Assembly: GCF_900188115.1 (NCBI RefSeq) | Contig: NZ_FZNW01000017.1 | Coordinates: 52,303 to 116,302 of the forward strand | From: Haloechinothrix alba | Lineage (GTDB): Bacteria; Actinomycetota; Actinomycetes; Mycobacteriales; Pseudonocardiaceae | Length of the DNA stretch: 64,000 bases | Reading direction: 5' to 3' | Shown here: one piece after another, positions 44,304 through 52,697 of the stretch | Position numbering within the stretch: position 1 is the stretch's first letter | How the letters are laid out: every line of letters starts with the position of its first letter | Notes under the pieces: model-generated | Told to the model about the DNA's origin: nothing | What the model saw: only the letters and a program-made list of their open reading frames with translations | Database searches by the model: none | Translations under genes and position numbers: made by a program

Positions 44304-44913
44304 CAGCAGGTGTACGCACCGGCAACAAACCGGGATAGGCAGCATGCACGCCGCGAGCGATCACCGCCGCCAGTACCGCCTTCGCGACGTCCCCGACGAC
44401 GAACACCGCCGAACTCACCGCCGCCGCGACAAGTGATGTCCCAGCCAGCCACGCCAGTACCGGAATACCGATCACATACACGACGACCAGGCCCCCGGAC
44501 AGGTTCGCCAGCAAGCCGGGGGCCATACGGTACGGCGCCCCTGCCCGCTCGGTGATCCATCCAACGACGAAAGCGGCCAGCGGCCAGGACCACAGGAACC
44601 CCGCGCTCGGTCCGACGAAGACAGCCAGTCCGCCCCGGCCTCCTGCCAACAACGGGAGTCCGACGGCCACCAGCACCAAGAAAACCGCGAGCGCCAGCGC
44701 ACCACGGCGGCCGCCGAGCACGGCCCCCGCGAGCATCACACCGAGGGTCTGGGCCGTGATGGGCACCGCGATACCGAACGGGTACAGCGCCGGGACGAGG
44801 CCCAGTGCCGCCACGATGCCCACGAACATCGCCACCAACGCCAGATCACGTGCCGACCACCGTGTACGCGGGCCAGCGGCAAGTGATCGGAACCGCTTGA
44901 TCGTGGCTGACAT
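44287..44913 (-). CDS. bioY: Biotin transporter substrate-binding component BioY
   Basis: 208 residues with six helices. The BioY signature regions are GIAVPITAQTLGVMLAGAVLGGRRGALAL, followed by VGLPLLAGGRGGLAVFVGPSAGFLWSWPLAAF. It binds biotin in the membrane as the S-component of the ECF transporter. It starts 47 bases after the SRPBCC gene on the same strand, so biotin uptake may be transcribed with the biotin-dependent enzyme genes further upstream. The ATG at 44913 is preceded by GCGAGGA. Confidence 0.92.
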   Translation of the reverse strand: MSATIKRFRSLAAGPRTRWSARDLALVAMFVGIVAALGLVPALYPFGIAVPITAQTLGVMLAGAVLGGRRGALALAVFLVLVAVGLPLLAGGRGGLAVFVGPSAGFLWSWPLAAFVVGWITERAGAPYRMAPGLLANLSGGLVVVYVIGIPVLAWLAGTSLVAAAVSSAVFVVGDVAKAVLAAVIARGVHAAYPGLLPVRTPAGDSGG

Positions 44914-44960
44914 ATCAGCAATCCTCGCCTTCGGCGACGGGCACTCTCCGCGGCGTCCCG

Positions 44961-45350
44961 TCACCCACTCATCTTGCTGAGACTTTCGACCCCATCCGCG
45001 ATCGCCCCGCTGAACGTTTCGGCGACCGACGAAGGCTCGATCTCCGTGCTGTAGACCACGAGCGACCTTCGATCGTCGATCCGGATAACGTCAATCGTTC
45101 CCAGATGGGAGTCGATGGGGAGATCACCTCCCACGATCCGATACTGAAAGCGTCGCAGTTCGGGGTCGCAAGTGACGATATCCTCCTGCAGCGTCGACCC
45201 GTCAGCCAGCGTGACCGTGCGACGTCGGTTGTCGCCGGTGGAGTCCGTGATGGCGGGGAACCACCCACTGATCGCCGGAGCGTCACTCACCACTTCCCAG
45301 ATCGCCTCGGGCGAACTGTTTACTAGAGCATGATGTCGTAGCGTCGCCAT
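44961..45350 (-). CDS. SRPBCC-family (polyketide cyclase/START-like) protein
   Basis: 129 residues with the helix-grip opening TLRHHALVNSSPEAIWEVVSDAPAISGWFP, strand-rich centre and C-terminal helix (VAETFSGAIADGVESL). Such proteins hold hydrophobic ligands and act as cyclases, hydrolases or carriers. No catalytic residue can be assigned. GAGG precedes the ATG. It sits between the tautomerase and bioY genes. Confidence 0.8.
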   Translation of the reverse strand: MATLRHHALVNSSPEAIWEVVSDAPAISGWFPAITDSTGDNRRRTVTLADGSTLQEDIVTCDPELRRFQYRIVGGDLPIDSHLGTIDVIRIDDRRSLVVYSTEIEPSSVAETFSGAIADGVESLSKMSG

Positions 45351-45386
45351 AACTCCTCGTTATGTGTTCGATGTCACCAGCCCAGA

Positions 45387-45572
45387 TCAGCTATCGGAGA
45401 AGAGCTTTCCGGCGCGTGCCCAATTCGCGGTGTCGCGATCGGTGAACACAATCCCGACCGACTCCGGTGCGCATTCGCCGATCCGGCAGATCTCCCTGGT
45501 CAACACTTCCGCGAGTTCTCTTTTCTGTTCAACGGAGCGTCCCGCGAACCAGTCGATTTGAACGTGCGGCAT
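45387..45572 (-). CDS. 4-oxalocrotonate tautomerase-like protein
   Basis: 61 residues, normal for the family. Pro directly after the initiator Met (MPHVQIDWFAGRS) would become the catalytic N-terminal proline. A conserved helix (VEQKRELAEVLTREICRI) and the end VFTDRDTANWARAGKL are present. It interconverts enol and keto forms of 2-oxo acids or related compounds. In this operon it could process a product of ring or double-bond oxidation. Confidence 0.82.
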   Translation of the reverse strand: MPHVQIDWFAGRSVEQKRELAEVLTREICRIGECAPESVGIVFTDRDTANWARAGKLFSDS

Positions 45573-45605
45573 CGTTTTCCTCCTTGCCCTTTGTGGCGCC
45601 CGAAA

Positions 45606-46574
45606 CTACGAGCAAGACTCGGCTAGACGCTGGATTCGTTTCCGGTACGCCCGGCGAGCGTCCAGAGCCTCGTCGAGGCTGACTTCTACGAACTGGGTGC
45701 GCGTGTTCGGCGCGGACTGTCCGACAACATCCAGGTCGACGCTGATCACTGTTCCGACCATCATGTATCCGCCGCCAGAGACCGCGTCGCGGTGCAACAG
45801 GATCGGCTCCACACCGCCGGGAACCTGGATCGACCCGATCGGGTACGGAGCGTCCACGATGTTGGACGGGTCCTGACCGGCGCCGAATGGCGGTGTGCGC
45901 TCGATGAGTTCCAGCTTGCCACCCGTGTAGCGAAACCCGGTCCGGTCCGCTACCGGTGTCAACGTCCAGATCGTATCCAGGAAGGTCTTACGCCCGTCGG
46001 GCGTGAGGACATGATCGTAGAGTCCCATCACCACACGGACCTCGAGATCCTTGCTGAACTTGGGCCGCAGATCTTCCGGCACCGTCCGGCCCGCGATCGC
46101 CGACCGCGACTGCCCGATCGGCAGTACGTCACCCGCCGCGAGCGGGCGGCCGTCGAGCCCACCGAGCCCGGCCGTGGCATACGTTGAGCGACTACCAAGT
46201 GCCTCTGGTACGTCAATTCCGCCCACCACGCCGACATAGGCGCGGGCACCGGCAGTGATGAACCCGAAGTCGAGAACATCACCGGACGAGACCGGGAAGG
46301 ATTCCCACTGCGGCCGTGGCTCGCCGTTGAGCCGGGGCGGCATGTCCGCTCCCGTCACGGCGACCACCGTCGACTCGGTGAAATGCAACTCCGGACCCAT
46401 ATAGGCACATTCCAATACGGCAGCGTCCGCCGGGTTGCCGACGAGGTAGTTGGCAGCGGTGAGCGAGTACTGATCCAGCGCTCCCGACGGCGGGATGCCA
46501 ACGTTGTAGTATCCGCTTCGACCGGAGTCCTGGATCGTGGTGGACAGTCCAGCGGTACGCAGTTCAACCGTCAT
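45606..46574 (-). CDS. pxpC: Biotin-dependent carboxyltransferase-family protein, PxpC/KipA-like
   Basis: 322 residues of the CT_A_B (KipA) family: LRTAGLSTTIQDSGRSGYYNVGIPPSGALD at its start in pieces, then LECAYMGPELHF, RAYVGVVGGIDVP and SGGGYMMVGTVIS. The same fold forms half of the carboxyltransferase of urea carboxylase; as PxpC it works with PxpA and PxpB to open 5-oxoproline with ATP. Here it stands beside a biotin carboxylase and carrier, which favours a true carboxyltransferase role. It overlaps PxpB by 11 bases. Confidence 0.88.
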   Translation of the reverse strand: MTVELRTAGLSTTIQDSGRSGYYNVGIPPSGALDQYSLTAANYLVGNPADAAVLECAYMGPELHFTESTVVAVTGADMPPRLNGEPRPQWESFPVSSGDVLDFGFITAGARAYVGVVGGIDVPEALGSRSTYATAGLGGLDGRPLAAGDVLPIGQSRSAIAGRTVPEDLRPKFSKDLEVRVVMGLYDHVLTPDGRKTFLDTIWTLTPVADRTGFRYTGGKLELIERTPPFGAGQDPSNIVDAPYPIGSIQVPGGVEPILLHRDAVSGGGYMMVGTVISVDLDVVGQSAPNTRTQFVEVSLDEALDARRAYRKRIQRLAESCS

Positions 46575-47463
46575 GGAGTACCTCCAGCAGTCGGGCGTTG
46601 AACCCATCGGGGTCGTCAAGGTAGGGCTGCAAGCTGAAGTCGATCTCCCGTGCCTTGATCCGGTAATTTCCCGCCTCGACTTCATTGACGTAATCGTCGT
46701 ACTGATCCCGGTCGATGGGGATGAACTTCACGATGTAACCAGGACGGAAGTAGACGACCGATTCGTCGAAGTCGGGCATCGACTGGCTTGGATCGTAGAT
46801 CGGCGACGGCGTAATACCGAACATCTGGTATCCGCCACCGCCCCGGACGGAGTAGATGCAACCGAACGACCCACCGTGGCCAACTGTTTGTTTGGGCGTA
46901 TCGCTGGGGCGCGGGCTCAGATACTTCGGGACGACGAGCTGCCTTTCGTGCGGAACCATCTGGAACATGAACGGCAACCCGGTGACGAACCCGACCATCG
47001 AGGTAAACCACGGTGACCGTGAGTGTGCTTCGATGAATTCTTCCGTGTTGGCGAACCCATTGATCTGAGCCGCATACTGGATGTCGGTGACGTCCGACTT
47101 TTGATGGTGACTGCGGAAGCGCCACGCGCTCTCGGTCGTCCATGGGTCCTCGTACAGCACGGGGATCTCCAGTACACGGGTAGAGAGGCTGAAGTCCGAC
47201 GCGTCGCCGACCTGCTTTTCGATGTCTTTCAGTTGCGCCAGCAGCGTGCGCGGTTCGAGTACGTCGGGGTTGTAGCGCACCTGATACGACGCATTGGCTG
47301 GACAGATCTCCAGGATCCCGTCCGGCCGCTGTTGTTGCAGCGACGTGGTAATCGCCATGGCGCGGAAGTGCGCCTGCAGGCTCATCGCCTCGTCGATCTC
47401 GACGAAGATGTGCTCGTCACCGCCCCAGCTGTACCGGGCGGTGGTCGTCTCCATGGTCGTCAT
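46564..47463 (-). CDS. pxpB: Carboxyltransferase subunit, PxpB/KipI-like
   Basis: 299 residues of the CT_C_D (allophanate hydrolase subunit 1, KipI) family. ILEICPANASYQVRYNPDVL, TRVLEIPVLYEDPW, the helical stretch FIEAHSRSPWFTSMVGFVTGLPFMF and the GGSFGCIYSVRGGGGYQMFG block are typical. It pairs with the KipA-like product downstream to form one active site. It is longer (about 300) than stand-alone PxpB (about 220), resembling the equivalent region of urea carboxylase. It overlaps accC by ATGA. Confidence 0.87.
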   Translation of the reverse strand: MTTMETTTARYSWGGDEHIFVEIDEAMSLQAHFRAMAITTSLQQQRPDGILEICPANASYQVRYNPDVLEPRTLLAQLKDIEKQVGDASDFSLSTRVLEIPVLYEDPWTTESAWRFRSHHQKSDVTDIQYAAQINGFANTEEFIEAHSRSPWFTSMVGFVTGLPFMFQMVPHERQLVVPKYLSPRPSDTPKQTVGHGGSFGCIYSVRGGGGYQMFGITPSPIYDPSQSMPDFDESVVYFRPGYIVKFIPIDRDQYDDYVNEVEAGNYRIKAREIDFSLQPYLDDPDGFNARLLEVLHDG

Positions 47464-48833
47464 CCTGTCGCCTCCATTCCGGCAGCCTGCGACCGCTCCG
47501 CCAGCCACGCCTCCAGCGTCCCGGTGTTGAACTGGCCCTCCTCGAACCACGGCTCTGTGGTGATCTCCCTGAGCAGGGCCGTCGTGGTGGGCACGCCTTC
47601 GACGATGAACTCGCTGAGCGCGCGACCCGCCCGGCGTAGCGCTGTCGGGCGGTCGTCACCCCAGACGATGAGCTTCGCGACCAGCGAGTCGTAGAACGGC
47701 GACACCTTGCTCTGCGGCGTCAGCCACGTGTCCGTGCGGACCCACGGGCCGCCCGGAAGCTCCACACGCCCAACACTGCCCGGGCCTGGCATGAAGTCCC
47801 GCTCCGGATCTTCCGCGCAGATCCGGAACTCGATGGCGTGGCCCCGTTTCGTGATGTCGGACTGCCACAGGCCGAGCGGTTCGCCCGCCGCGATCCGCAA
47901 CTGCTCGGCCACAAGGTCGATACCGGTGATCAGCTCGGTGATCGGGTGCTCAACCTGGATCCTGGTGTTCATCTCGATAAAGAAGAACTCGCCGGTCTCG
48001 TCGTCGACGAGGAACTCACACGTGCCAGCATTGCGATAGCCGACATGCTCACACAGCGACACAGCGGCCTGGGTCATCGCCTGCCGAGTCTCCTCGCTGA
48101 TCCCGGGCGAAGGTGCCTCTTCGATCACCTTCTGCCTGCGGCGTTGCAGCGAGCACTCCCGTTCGAACAGGTGCACGGCGTCCTTGCCGTCACCGAGAAC
48201 CTGCACTTCCACGTGGCGCGAGCTACGAACGAACCGCTCCAGGTACATCTGCCCGTCGCCGAACGCTTTGGCGGCCTCGGCCGACGCCGCGGGGAACTCG
48301 GACGCGAGTTCGGCTTCGTTGTCCACCACTCGAATCCCGCGGCCGCCCCCACCAGCGGCCGCCTTGAGCATCACCGGGTATCCGATGTCCGCTGCGGCTG
48401 TCACGGCAGCATCGACATCCGCGGTGCCGTCCGTCGTTCCCGGGACGGTCGGTACACCCGCTTCCATAGCCACCTTACGCGCACGAACCTTGTCGCCCAT
48501 CTGTTCGATCACCGACGCTTCCGGGCCTACGAACGTCAGCCCTGCGTCGGCGACCGCCGCCGCGAATTCCGCACGCTCCGAGAGGAATCCATACCCGGGA
48601 TGCACGGCATCAGCTCCGGCTCCACGTGCCGCGTCGACGATGGCATCCCCTACGAGATAGCTCTTCGTTGCGGGCGCCGGGCCGATCGGCATCACTGCAT
48701 CTGCGAGCCGCACATGCTTGGCTTCGGTGTCGGCGTCGCTGCAGACCGCGACCGTCTCGATGCCGAGATCGCGTGCCGCGCGGATGATTCTCACGGCGAT
48801 CTCGCCTCGGTTGGCAACGAGTAGCCGTTTCAT
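47460..48833 (-). CDS. accC: Biotin carboxylase
   Basis: 457 residues with the three biotin carboxylase parts: MKRLLVANRGEIAVRIIRAARDLGI at the start in two motifs, the ATP-grasp Gly-rich loop KAAAGGGGRGIRVV, and the catalytic EMNTRIQVEHPITE. It carboxylates biotin on the small carrier encoded just upstream, using ATP and bicarbonate. Coupled on both sides by 4-base overlaps to the carrier and the KipI-like gene, it completes a split biotin-dependent carboxylase. Confidence 0.93.
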   Translation of the reverse strand: MKRLLVANRGEIAVRIIRAARDLGIETVAVCSDADTEAKHVRLADAVMPIGPAPATKSYLVGDAIVDAARGAGADAVHPGYGFLSERAEFAAAVADAGLTFVGPEASVIEQMGDKVRARKVAMEAGVPTVPGTTDGTADVDAAVTAAADIGYPVMLKAAAGGGGRGIRVVDNEAELASEFPAASAEAAKAFGDGQMYLERFVRSSRHVEVQVLGDGKDAVHLFERECSLQRRRQKVIEEAPSPGISEETRQAMTQAAVSLCEHVGYRNAGTCEFLVDDETGEFFFIEMNTRIQVEHPITELITGIDLVAEQLRIAAGEPLGLWQSDITKRGHAIEFRICAEDPERDFMPGPGSVGRVELPGGPWVRTDTWLTPQSKVSPFYDSLVAKLIVWGDDRPTALRRAGRALSEFIVEGVPTTTALLREITTEPWFEEGQFNTGTLEAWLAERSQAAGMEATG

Positions 48834-49078
48834 CGCTCCACCTCGAGCGCTAATACTGCCTGACCGGCGTCAACGACTGACTCGCCCTCGACGATGTAGT
48901 CCACCACCTTGCCGGCGACGCCCGCGGGAACGGGGTGGAACGATTTCATGACTTCGACCAAGCCGATGGTGTCCTCGGCGGCGACGGCCTGGCCTGCCTT
49001 GACGAAATTCGGACTCTCCGGGTCCGGCTTACGGTAGAACACACCGGGAATGGGGGTAACAACCTCGTGACGCGACAT
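48830..49078 (-). CDS. accB: Biotin carboxyl carrier protein, minimal
   Basis: 82 residues, only the biotinyl domain. The biotin-accepting Lys45 is in GLVEVMKSFHPVPAG and the opening EVVTPIPGVFYRKPDP is typical of the short carriers that accompany PxpA/B/C-like genes. Normal AccB has a further 70 residues at its N-terminus, missing here. The ATG at 49078 is preceded by GCGAGG; the frame upstream of it is not supported. Confidence 0.9.
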   Translation of the reverse strand: MSRHEVVTPIPGVFYRKPDPESPNFVKAGQAVAAEDTIGLVEVMKSFHPVPAGVAGKVVDYIVEGESVVDAGQAVLALEVER

Positions 49079-49116
49079 TGTGCTACCTCGCTGTCGTACG
49101 TTGGTGGGATCCGACA

Positions 49117-49839
49117 TTAGGTCAGGTATGGCTTGAGCGCCTCGTGCACCGCCTTGGCCAGGTCGACGGCGCCGGGGGTGTCGGAGTGCACACACACGCA
49201 GTCCGCGCGCATCGGAATCTCCTTGCCGTTGACCGAGGTAGCCACGTTCTCGGTGACCGCACGAATCGCGGCCTTGGCTGCCTCGTCCGGGTCGTACGCG
49301 ACGTGCTCGCGAGTGATGATCAGCGAACCGTCATCCCGATAATCGAGGTCGGTGTAGTACTCGGCGAGGAAGCCCGCTTTCCGCTGCCCCCAGACCTGCT
49401 CATGCACCGTGTTGGGTATACCCATCAGCGGTACGCCGAACACGTCCGCGGCGTCCGCCACCGCGCGGGCGACCTCTTCGTCCCGAGAGGCGAGCCCATA
49501 CAACGCGCCGTGCGCCTTGATGTGATTCAACTCCATGCCCGCTTCCTTCAGGAACGCGGACAGGGCTCCCACCTGATACATCACCGACGCGGTGATTTCG
49601 TCCCGGCTCATCTTCATTTCCCGGCGCCCGAACCCTTCTCGGTCCGGAAACGACGGATGGGCGCCCACCTTGACCGCGTGTTCCTTCGCCAGCTTGACGG
49701 TCTTGCGCATCACGACCGGATCGGACGCGTGGAACCCGCAGGCGACGTTGGCGACAGTGATGTGCGGGAAGATGCCCTCGTCGTCACCGCATCGGTAGAT
49801 GCTGTACGCCTCCCCCATGTCGCAATTGATAGCAACCAT
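49117..49839 (-). CDS. pxpA: LamB/YcsF-family hydrolase, PxpA-like
   Basis: 240 residues. INCDMGEAYSIYRCGDDEGIFPHITVANVACGFHASDP is the family's opening block (given here in its motif order: DMGE, ANVACGFHASDP), followed by KVGAHPSFPDREGFGRR and KAHGALYG. As PxpA it is the hydrolytic subunit of ATP-dependent 5-oxoprolinase; with a biotin carboxylase nearby it may hydrolyse a carboxylated lactam or amide. AAAGGG lies 8 bases before the ATG. It follows the Rieske gene by 19 bases. Confidence 0.9.
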   Translation of the reverse strand: MVAINCDMGEAYSIYRCGDDEGIFPHITVANVACGFHASDPVVMRKTVKLAKEHAVKVGAHPSFPDREGFGRREMKMSRDEITASVMYQVGALSAFLKEAGMELNHIKAHGALYGLASRDEEVARAVADAADVFGVPLMGIPNTVHEQVWGQRKAGFLAEYYTDLDYRDDGSLIITREHVAYDPDEAAKAAIRAVTENVATSVNGKEIPMRADCVCVHSDTPGAVDLAKAVHEALKPYLT

Positions 49840-49858
49840 ACTGTTCACCCTTTCTATT

Positions 49859-50194
49859 TCAGGAATGCGCGGACTTCGGCGTATCGCCGTCCGGATCGAC
49901 GTAGACCTCGTCGCCTTCGACCTTGACCGGATAACGAGCCAATTCCGAGTGACTTGGATTGATTCCCTTGCAACTGCGCAAGTCGTAGGTCCAGAGGTGA
50001 GCATGGCACGTCAACGTCGCGTTGCTGAGCTCTCCTTCGACCAACTCCCACTCCTGGTGCGGGCAGATCGTCTGGGTCGCGACGACTTCACCGCCATCGA
50101 GATGAGCGATGAGCACCTCGGTGCCGTTGACATCGAACGTCTCCATCTCGCCTTCCCAGAGATCATCCAGACTGCAGGCCCAGGAAAATCCCAT
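49859..50194 (-). CDS. tmoC: Toluene-4-monooxygenase-type Rieske ferredoxin (TmoC-like)
   Basis: 111 residues. The Rieske cluster ligands are Cys44-x-His46 (CPHQEWEL) and Cys63-x2-His66 (CHAHLW). CSLDDLWEGEMETFDVNGTE and the end of the protein (KSAHS) follow T4MO ferredoxin closely as I remember it. It carries electrons from the reductase to the diiron hydroxylase. It is placed after the reductase gene, unlike the A-B-C-D-E-F order of Pseudomonas tmo. Confidence 0.92.
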   Translation of the reverse strand: MGFSWACSLDDLWEGEMETFDVNGTEVLIAHLDGGEVVATQTICPHQEWELVEGELSNATLTCHAHLWTYDLRSCKGINPSHSELARYPVKVEGDEVYVDPDGDTPKSAHS

Positions 50195-50217
50195 CAGCTG
50201 GCTTCCTTCCTTATTTC

Positions 50218-51267
50218 TCAGTAGAAACGGTCAAAATGCAGTCGATCGGCGTCGAGTAGCTGCCCGAGAACAAGCGCTCTCGCCAACGAGTCGGTCATAG
50301 CGGGTGGGCCCGCCGCGTAGCAGGTGAAATCACGGATCGCCTCATCGAAGTAGTTGACCACCGCGTCGTGCACGAAGCCCCGGTACGGGGTTGACGTGAC
50401 CTCGCCGTCCTCGAAATCCGCCTGGTCGAAATCCGCCTGGTCGGAAACCGCGGCGTGTATGTTCAACTCACCGAGCCGGACAGCTGCGAGCTCCAGCGCC
50501 ACGGGCACGACGATGTCCTGAGTCGTTCTTCCCCCGATGAACAAATGCACAGTTCGTGCGCCGGCATCGGGTAACCGCGCCGCACCGAGCACGATGCTAA
50601 TCATGGCACCGAGACCCGAACCTCCCCCAACGCAAACTATGTTCCTGTTGTCGTGTTCGCGCAGATAAGCGTGTCCGTAGGGGCCGTCGAGTTCGACAAC
50701 ATCACCGACCTCGAGCTTGTCGAACAGAATCGAGGTCGCGTGGCCACCGGGCGAGCGCTTCACGACGAACCGCCACTCGCCGTAGCAGTTTCCGACATTG
50801 CTCATCGAGTAGGCTCGCTCGACCGGCCCGGCGGGAAGGTGGATCATGGCGTACTGGCCCGGGGAGAACACTGCCGGCTGACCCGTTGAGAAGACGAACT
50901 CGGACAGGTCGTGCGTAAGCGGATGTACCTCTTTCAGCTCTGCCCGCTGCTTGCCCGGACGGTGCATCGCGATCTCGGTGGGCGTACCCACGCGCACCGT
51001 GCAATCGGAAACAGGCACGCTCTGACAGGCCAGCCGCCGTCCCTTTCGCCGGTCGCGGGCGCTGAGCCCCGGTGCCTCGGACCACCGGGTCCGCACCTCG
51101 CCGTCAAGCAACTCATAGCGACAGCTGCCGCACGAGCCGCTGTTGCACTCATAGCTGAGCCCGATCCCCGCCCGGAGGGCGGCGCGAAGCAGCGTGTCGC
51201 CCTCCAGGCAGTCGAACTGGACATCCGTACCGTCCACGACGACGTGATGTCTCGCTTCGCCCGTCAT
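50218..51267 (-). CDS. tmoF: Monooxygenase NADH:ferredoxin reductase (TmoF-like)
   Basis: 349 residues: a plant-type [2Fe-2S] domain with Cys41, Cys46, Cys49 and Cys81 (YECNSGSCGSCRYEL ... ACQS), an FAD domain (ERAYSMSN) and an NAD domain (VGGGSGLGAM ... CYAAGPPAM). It supplies electrons to the Rieske protein. ATG 51267 lies 8 bases after the beta-subunit stop. A 15-bp tandem duplication (50411-50440) gives a doubled QADFD in a loop of the NAD domain. Confidence 0.9.
   Translation of the reverse strand: MTGEARHHVVVDGTDVQFDCLEGDTLLRAALRAGIGLSYECNSGSCGSCRYELLDGEVRTRWSEAPGLSARDRRKGRRLACQSVPVSDCTVRVGTPTEIAMHRPGKQRAELKEVHPLTHDLSEFVFSTGQPAVFSPGQYAMIHLPAGPVERAYSMSNVGNCYGEWRFVVKRSPGGHATSILFDKLEVGDVVELDGPYGHAYLREHDNRNIVCVGGGSGLGAMISIVLGAARLPDAGARTVHLFIGGRTTQDIVVPVALELAAVRLGELNIHAAVSDQADFDQADFEDGEVTSTPYRGFVHDAVVNYFDEAIRDFTCYAAGPPAMTDSLARALVLGQLLDADRLHFDRFY
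50411..50440. repeat. 15-bp perfect tandem duplication inside the reductase gene
   Basis: TCGAAATCCGCCTGG occurs twice in tandem (50411-50425 and 50426-50440) and adds five residues (DQADF) without breaking the frame. It lies in an acidic surface loop of the reductase and is probably a recent slippage event. Confidence 0.8.
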
Positions 51268-51275
51268 TGTGCAGA

Positions 51276-52262
51276 CTAGCCTTCCAACCCGAGTTGCCGT
51301 TGGAACGACTTGACGGCGCCGACCGCTTGCTGCGCCCCCTCGTCGTTCTCGGGAAGTCCTGCTGCGTATGCCTCGATAGCGGCCACGCCCAGCGGCTGCC
51401 ACTTCCGTACCCAACTCGTAAGCTGCTCCCGATTGGATTCCTCTTCCAACATGTGATTGACGAGCGCCACGGTCCATCGACGCGAACGCTCGGTGTCGCG
51501 CCATGCTGCTTCTGTCAGCAGCGCGTGCAACGTATCCCCGTTCCTTCGTGCGCTGATGCCAAGTTGGCGTAATAGAACCTCGTCGGCAGCCGGCTTCGCC
51601 ACGACATTGAGCGCGACGAACGCTTCGGCCCAGTCGAATGTGGTGAGCTGACGTTCCATCAACTCACGAAAGCCCTGCCACGACGGATGATCCTCCCAGA
51701 GCTCGCGTTCACGCTCGCCGAATCCGACGTCGGGATGGGTTTTCGCGAGTTCGACGGTTCGGTAGGCGACCCTGGACAGCCACCGGAGCGAATCCGCGGC
51801 CTGGAACGCAGCACAGTTCGAGATGGTGCTGGCAGGCGACATGTGCATCAGGTACGCGCTCGCCATCTGGATGGTGTGCAGCAGGTAGCGGCTCGGCGTG
51901 TACAGCTGCAGCAGCGACGCGGTCCACTCCGGTGGAAGGCCGCGGTCGTGCCCTTCCTCGTTGTGCTGGTCGAGCAGCCCGTCTACGTAGGTTTCCTGGC
52001 CGTCTTGCAGGATGTTGTAGGTGCGGTAGACGAGTTCGTCGGGATCACGGAAGCCGCCCCAGTCCGAGTGGGTGATCGGGCTTTGGTTGCGATACTTCCG
52101 GTAGAAGTCGGCCATGAAGCCGTTATGACCGACCTCCCACGGCTGTTCCGCGTCGCGCGTGTGCCAGTGTAGGTTCGTGGAGACGATCTCGTATTCACTT
52201 GGCTTGCGTCGGCGTGCGGTGAGATGGCTCCACGTCTTCAGTGGTTTCATTGGAGTGCTCAT
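51276..52262 (-). CDS. tmoE: Diiron monooxygenase hydroxylase beta subunit (TmoE-like)
   Basis: 328 residues of the ferritin-like beta subunit: KTWSHLTARRRKPSEYEIVSTNLHWH at the start, QSPITHSDWGGFRDPDELVYRTYN, and a long helical body without the diiron ligands. It scaffolds the alpha-beta-gamma dimer. The 132-bp gap upstream, to the effector gene, is the largest within the operon and carries an 11-bp direct repeat (TGATTACCGGT at 52317 and 52392). Confidence 0.92.
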   Translation of the reverse strand: MSTPMKPLKTWSHLTARRRKPSEYEIVSTNLHWHTRDAEQPWEVGHNGFMADFYRKYRNQSPITHSDWGGFRDPDELVYRTYNILQDGQETYVDGLLDQHNEEGHDRGLPPEWTASLLQLYTPSRYLLHTIQMASAYLMHMSPASTISNCAAFQAADSLRWLSRVAYRTVELAKTHPDVGFGERERELWEDHPSWQGFRELMERQLTTFDWAEAFVALNVVAKPAADEVLLRQLGISARRNGDTLHALLTEAAWRDTERSRRWTVALVNHMLEEESNREQLTSWVRKWQPLGVAAIEAYAAGLPENDEGAQQAVGAVKSFQRQLGLEG

Positions 52263-52394
52263 GTCCGGCCCTCGTGGTTCTTCCGAGTTTCAGGCGTACG
52301 GTTGATAGTGCGTCGATGATTACCGGTCGGCCGAAGTAGTCGACTCAGCAGTCATAGCGACCACGATGTCGGACTACCTTCAGTGAACTGGTGA

Positions 52395-52688
52395 TTACCG
52401 GTAGAAGCGGATTTCGTCGTTGCCGGTGTCAATGCGTCCGGTGAAGGACGACATGATGATTTCGAGCTCGGACATCTTGAACGGACGGCCGAGTTCCTCT
52501 TCGATCGTGGCACGACGGAGCACACACTCCCCGCCATCCACTTCGACTCGAACGTACGCCCCGTGATCACGCACTTCGACATTGCTGTCGGGATTGTCCA
52601 CCTTGGCGGCGTCTGCCACAGCCTCGGCGACATCGCCCGACTGCAAGATCGGACCGACCGGTCTACTGACGGAACTGGTTGCGCTCAT
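52395..52688 (-). CDS. tmoD: Monooxygenase effector/coupling protein (TmoD-like)
   Basis: 97 residues. VGPILQSGDVAEAVADAAKVDNP and HGAYVRVEVDGGECVLRRATIEEELGRPF follow the MmoB/DmpM family of catalytic effector proteins. It binds the hydroxylase and controls electron transfer and substrate access, without cofactors. Nine bases separate it from the gamma-subunit gene. Confidence 0.92.
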   Translation of the reverse strand: MSATSSVSRPVGPILQSGDVAEAVADAAKVDNPDSNVEVRDHGAYVRVEVDGGECVLRRATIEEELGRPFKMSELEIIMSSFTGRIDTGNDEIRFYR

Positions 52689-52697
52689 CAGGGCTCC

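Noticed and set aside
45606..49839. Plain acetyl-CoA carboxylase operon
   Set aside because: No AccA/AccD- or AccD5-type acyl-CoA carboxyltransferase is present; the carboxyltransferase genes are of KipI/KipA type and PxpA is alongside.
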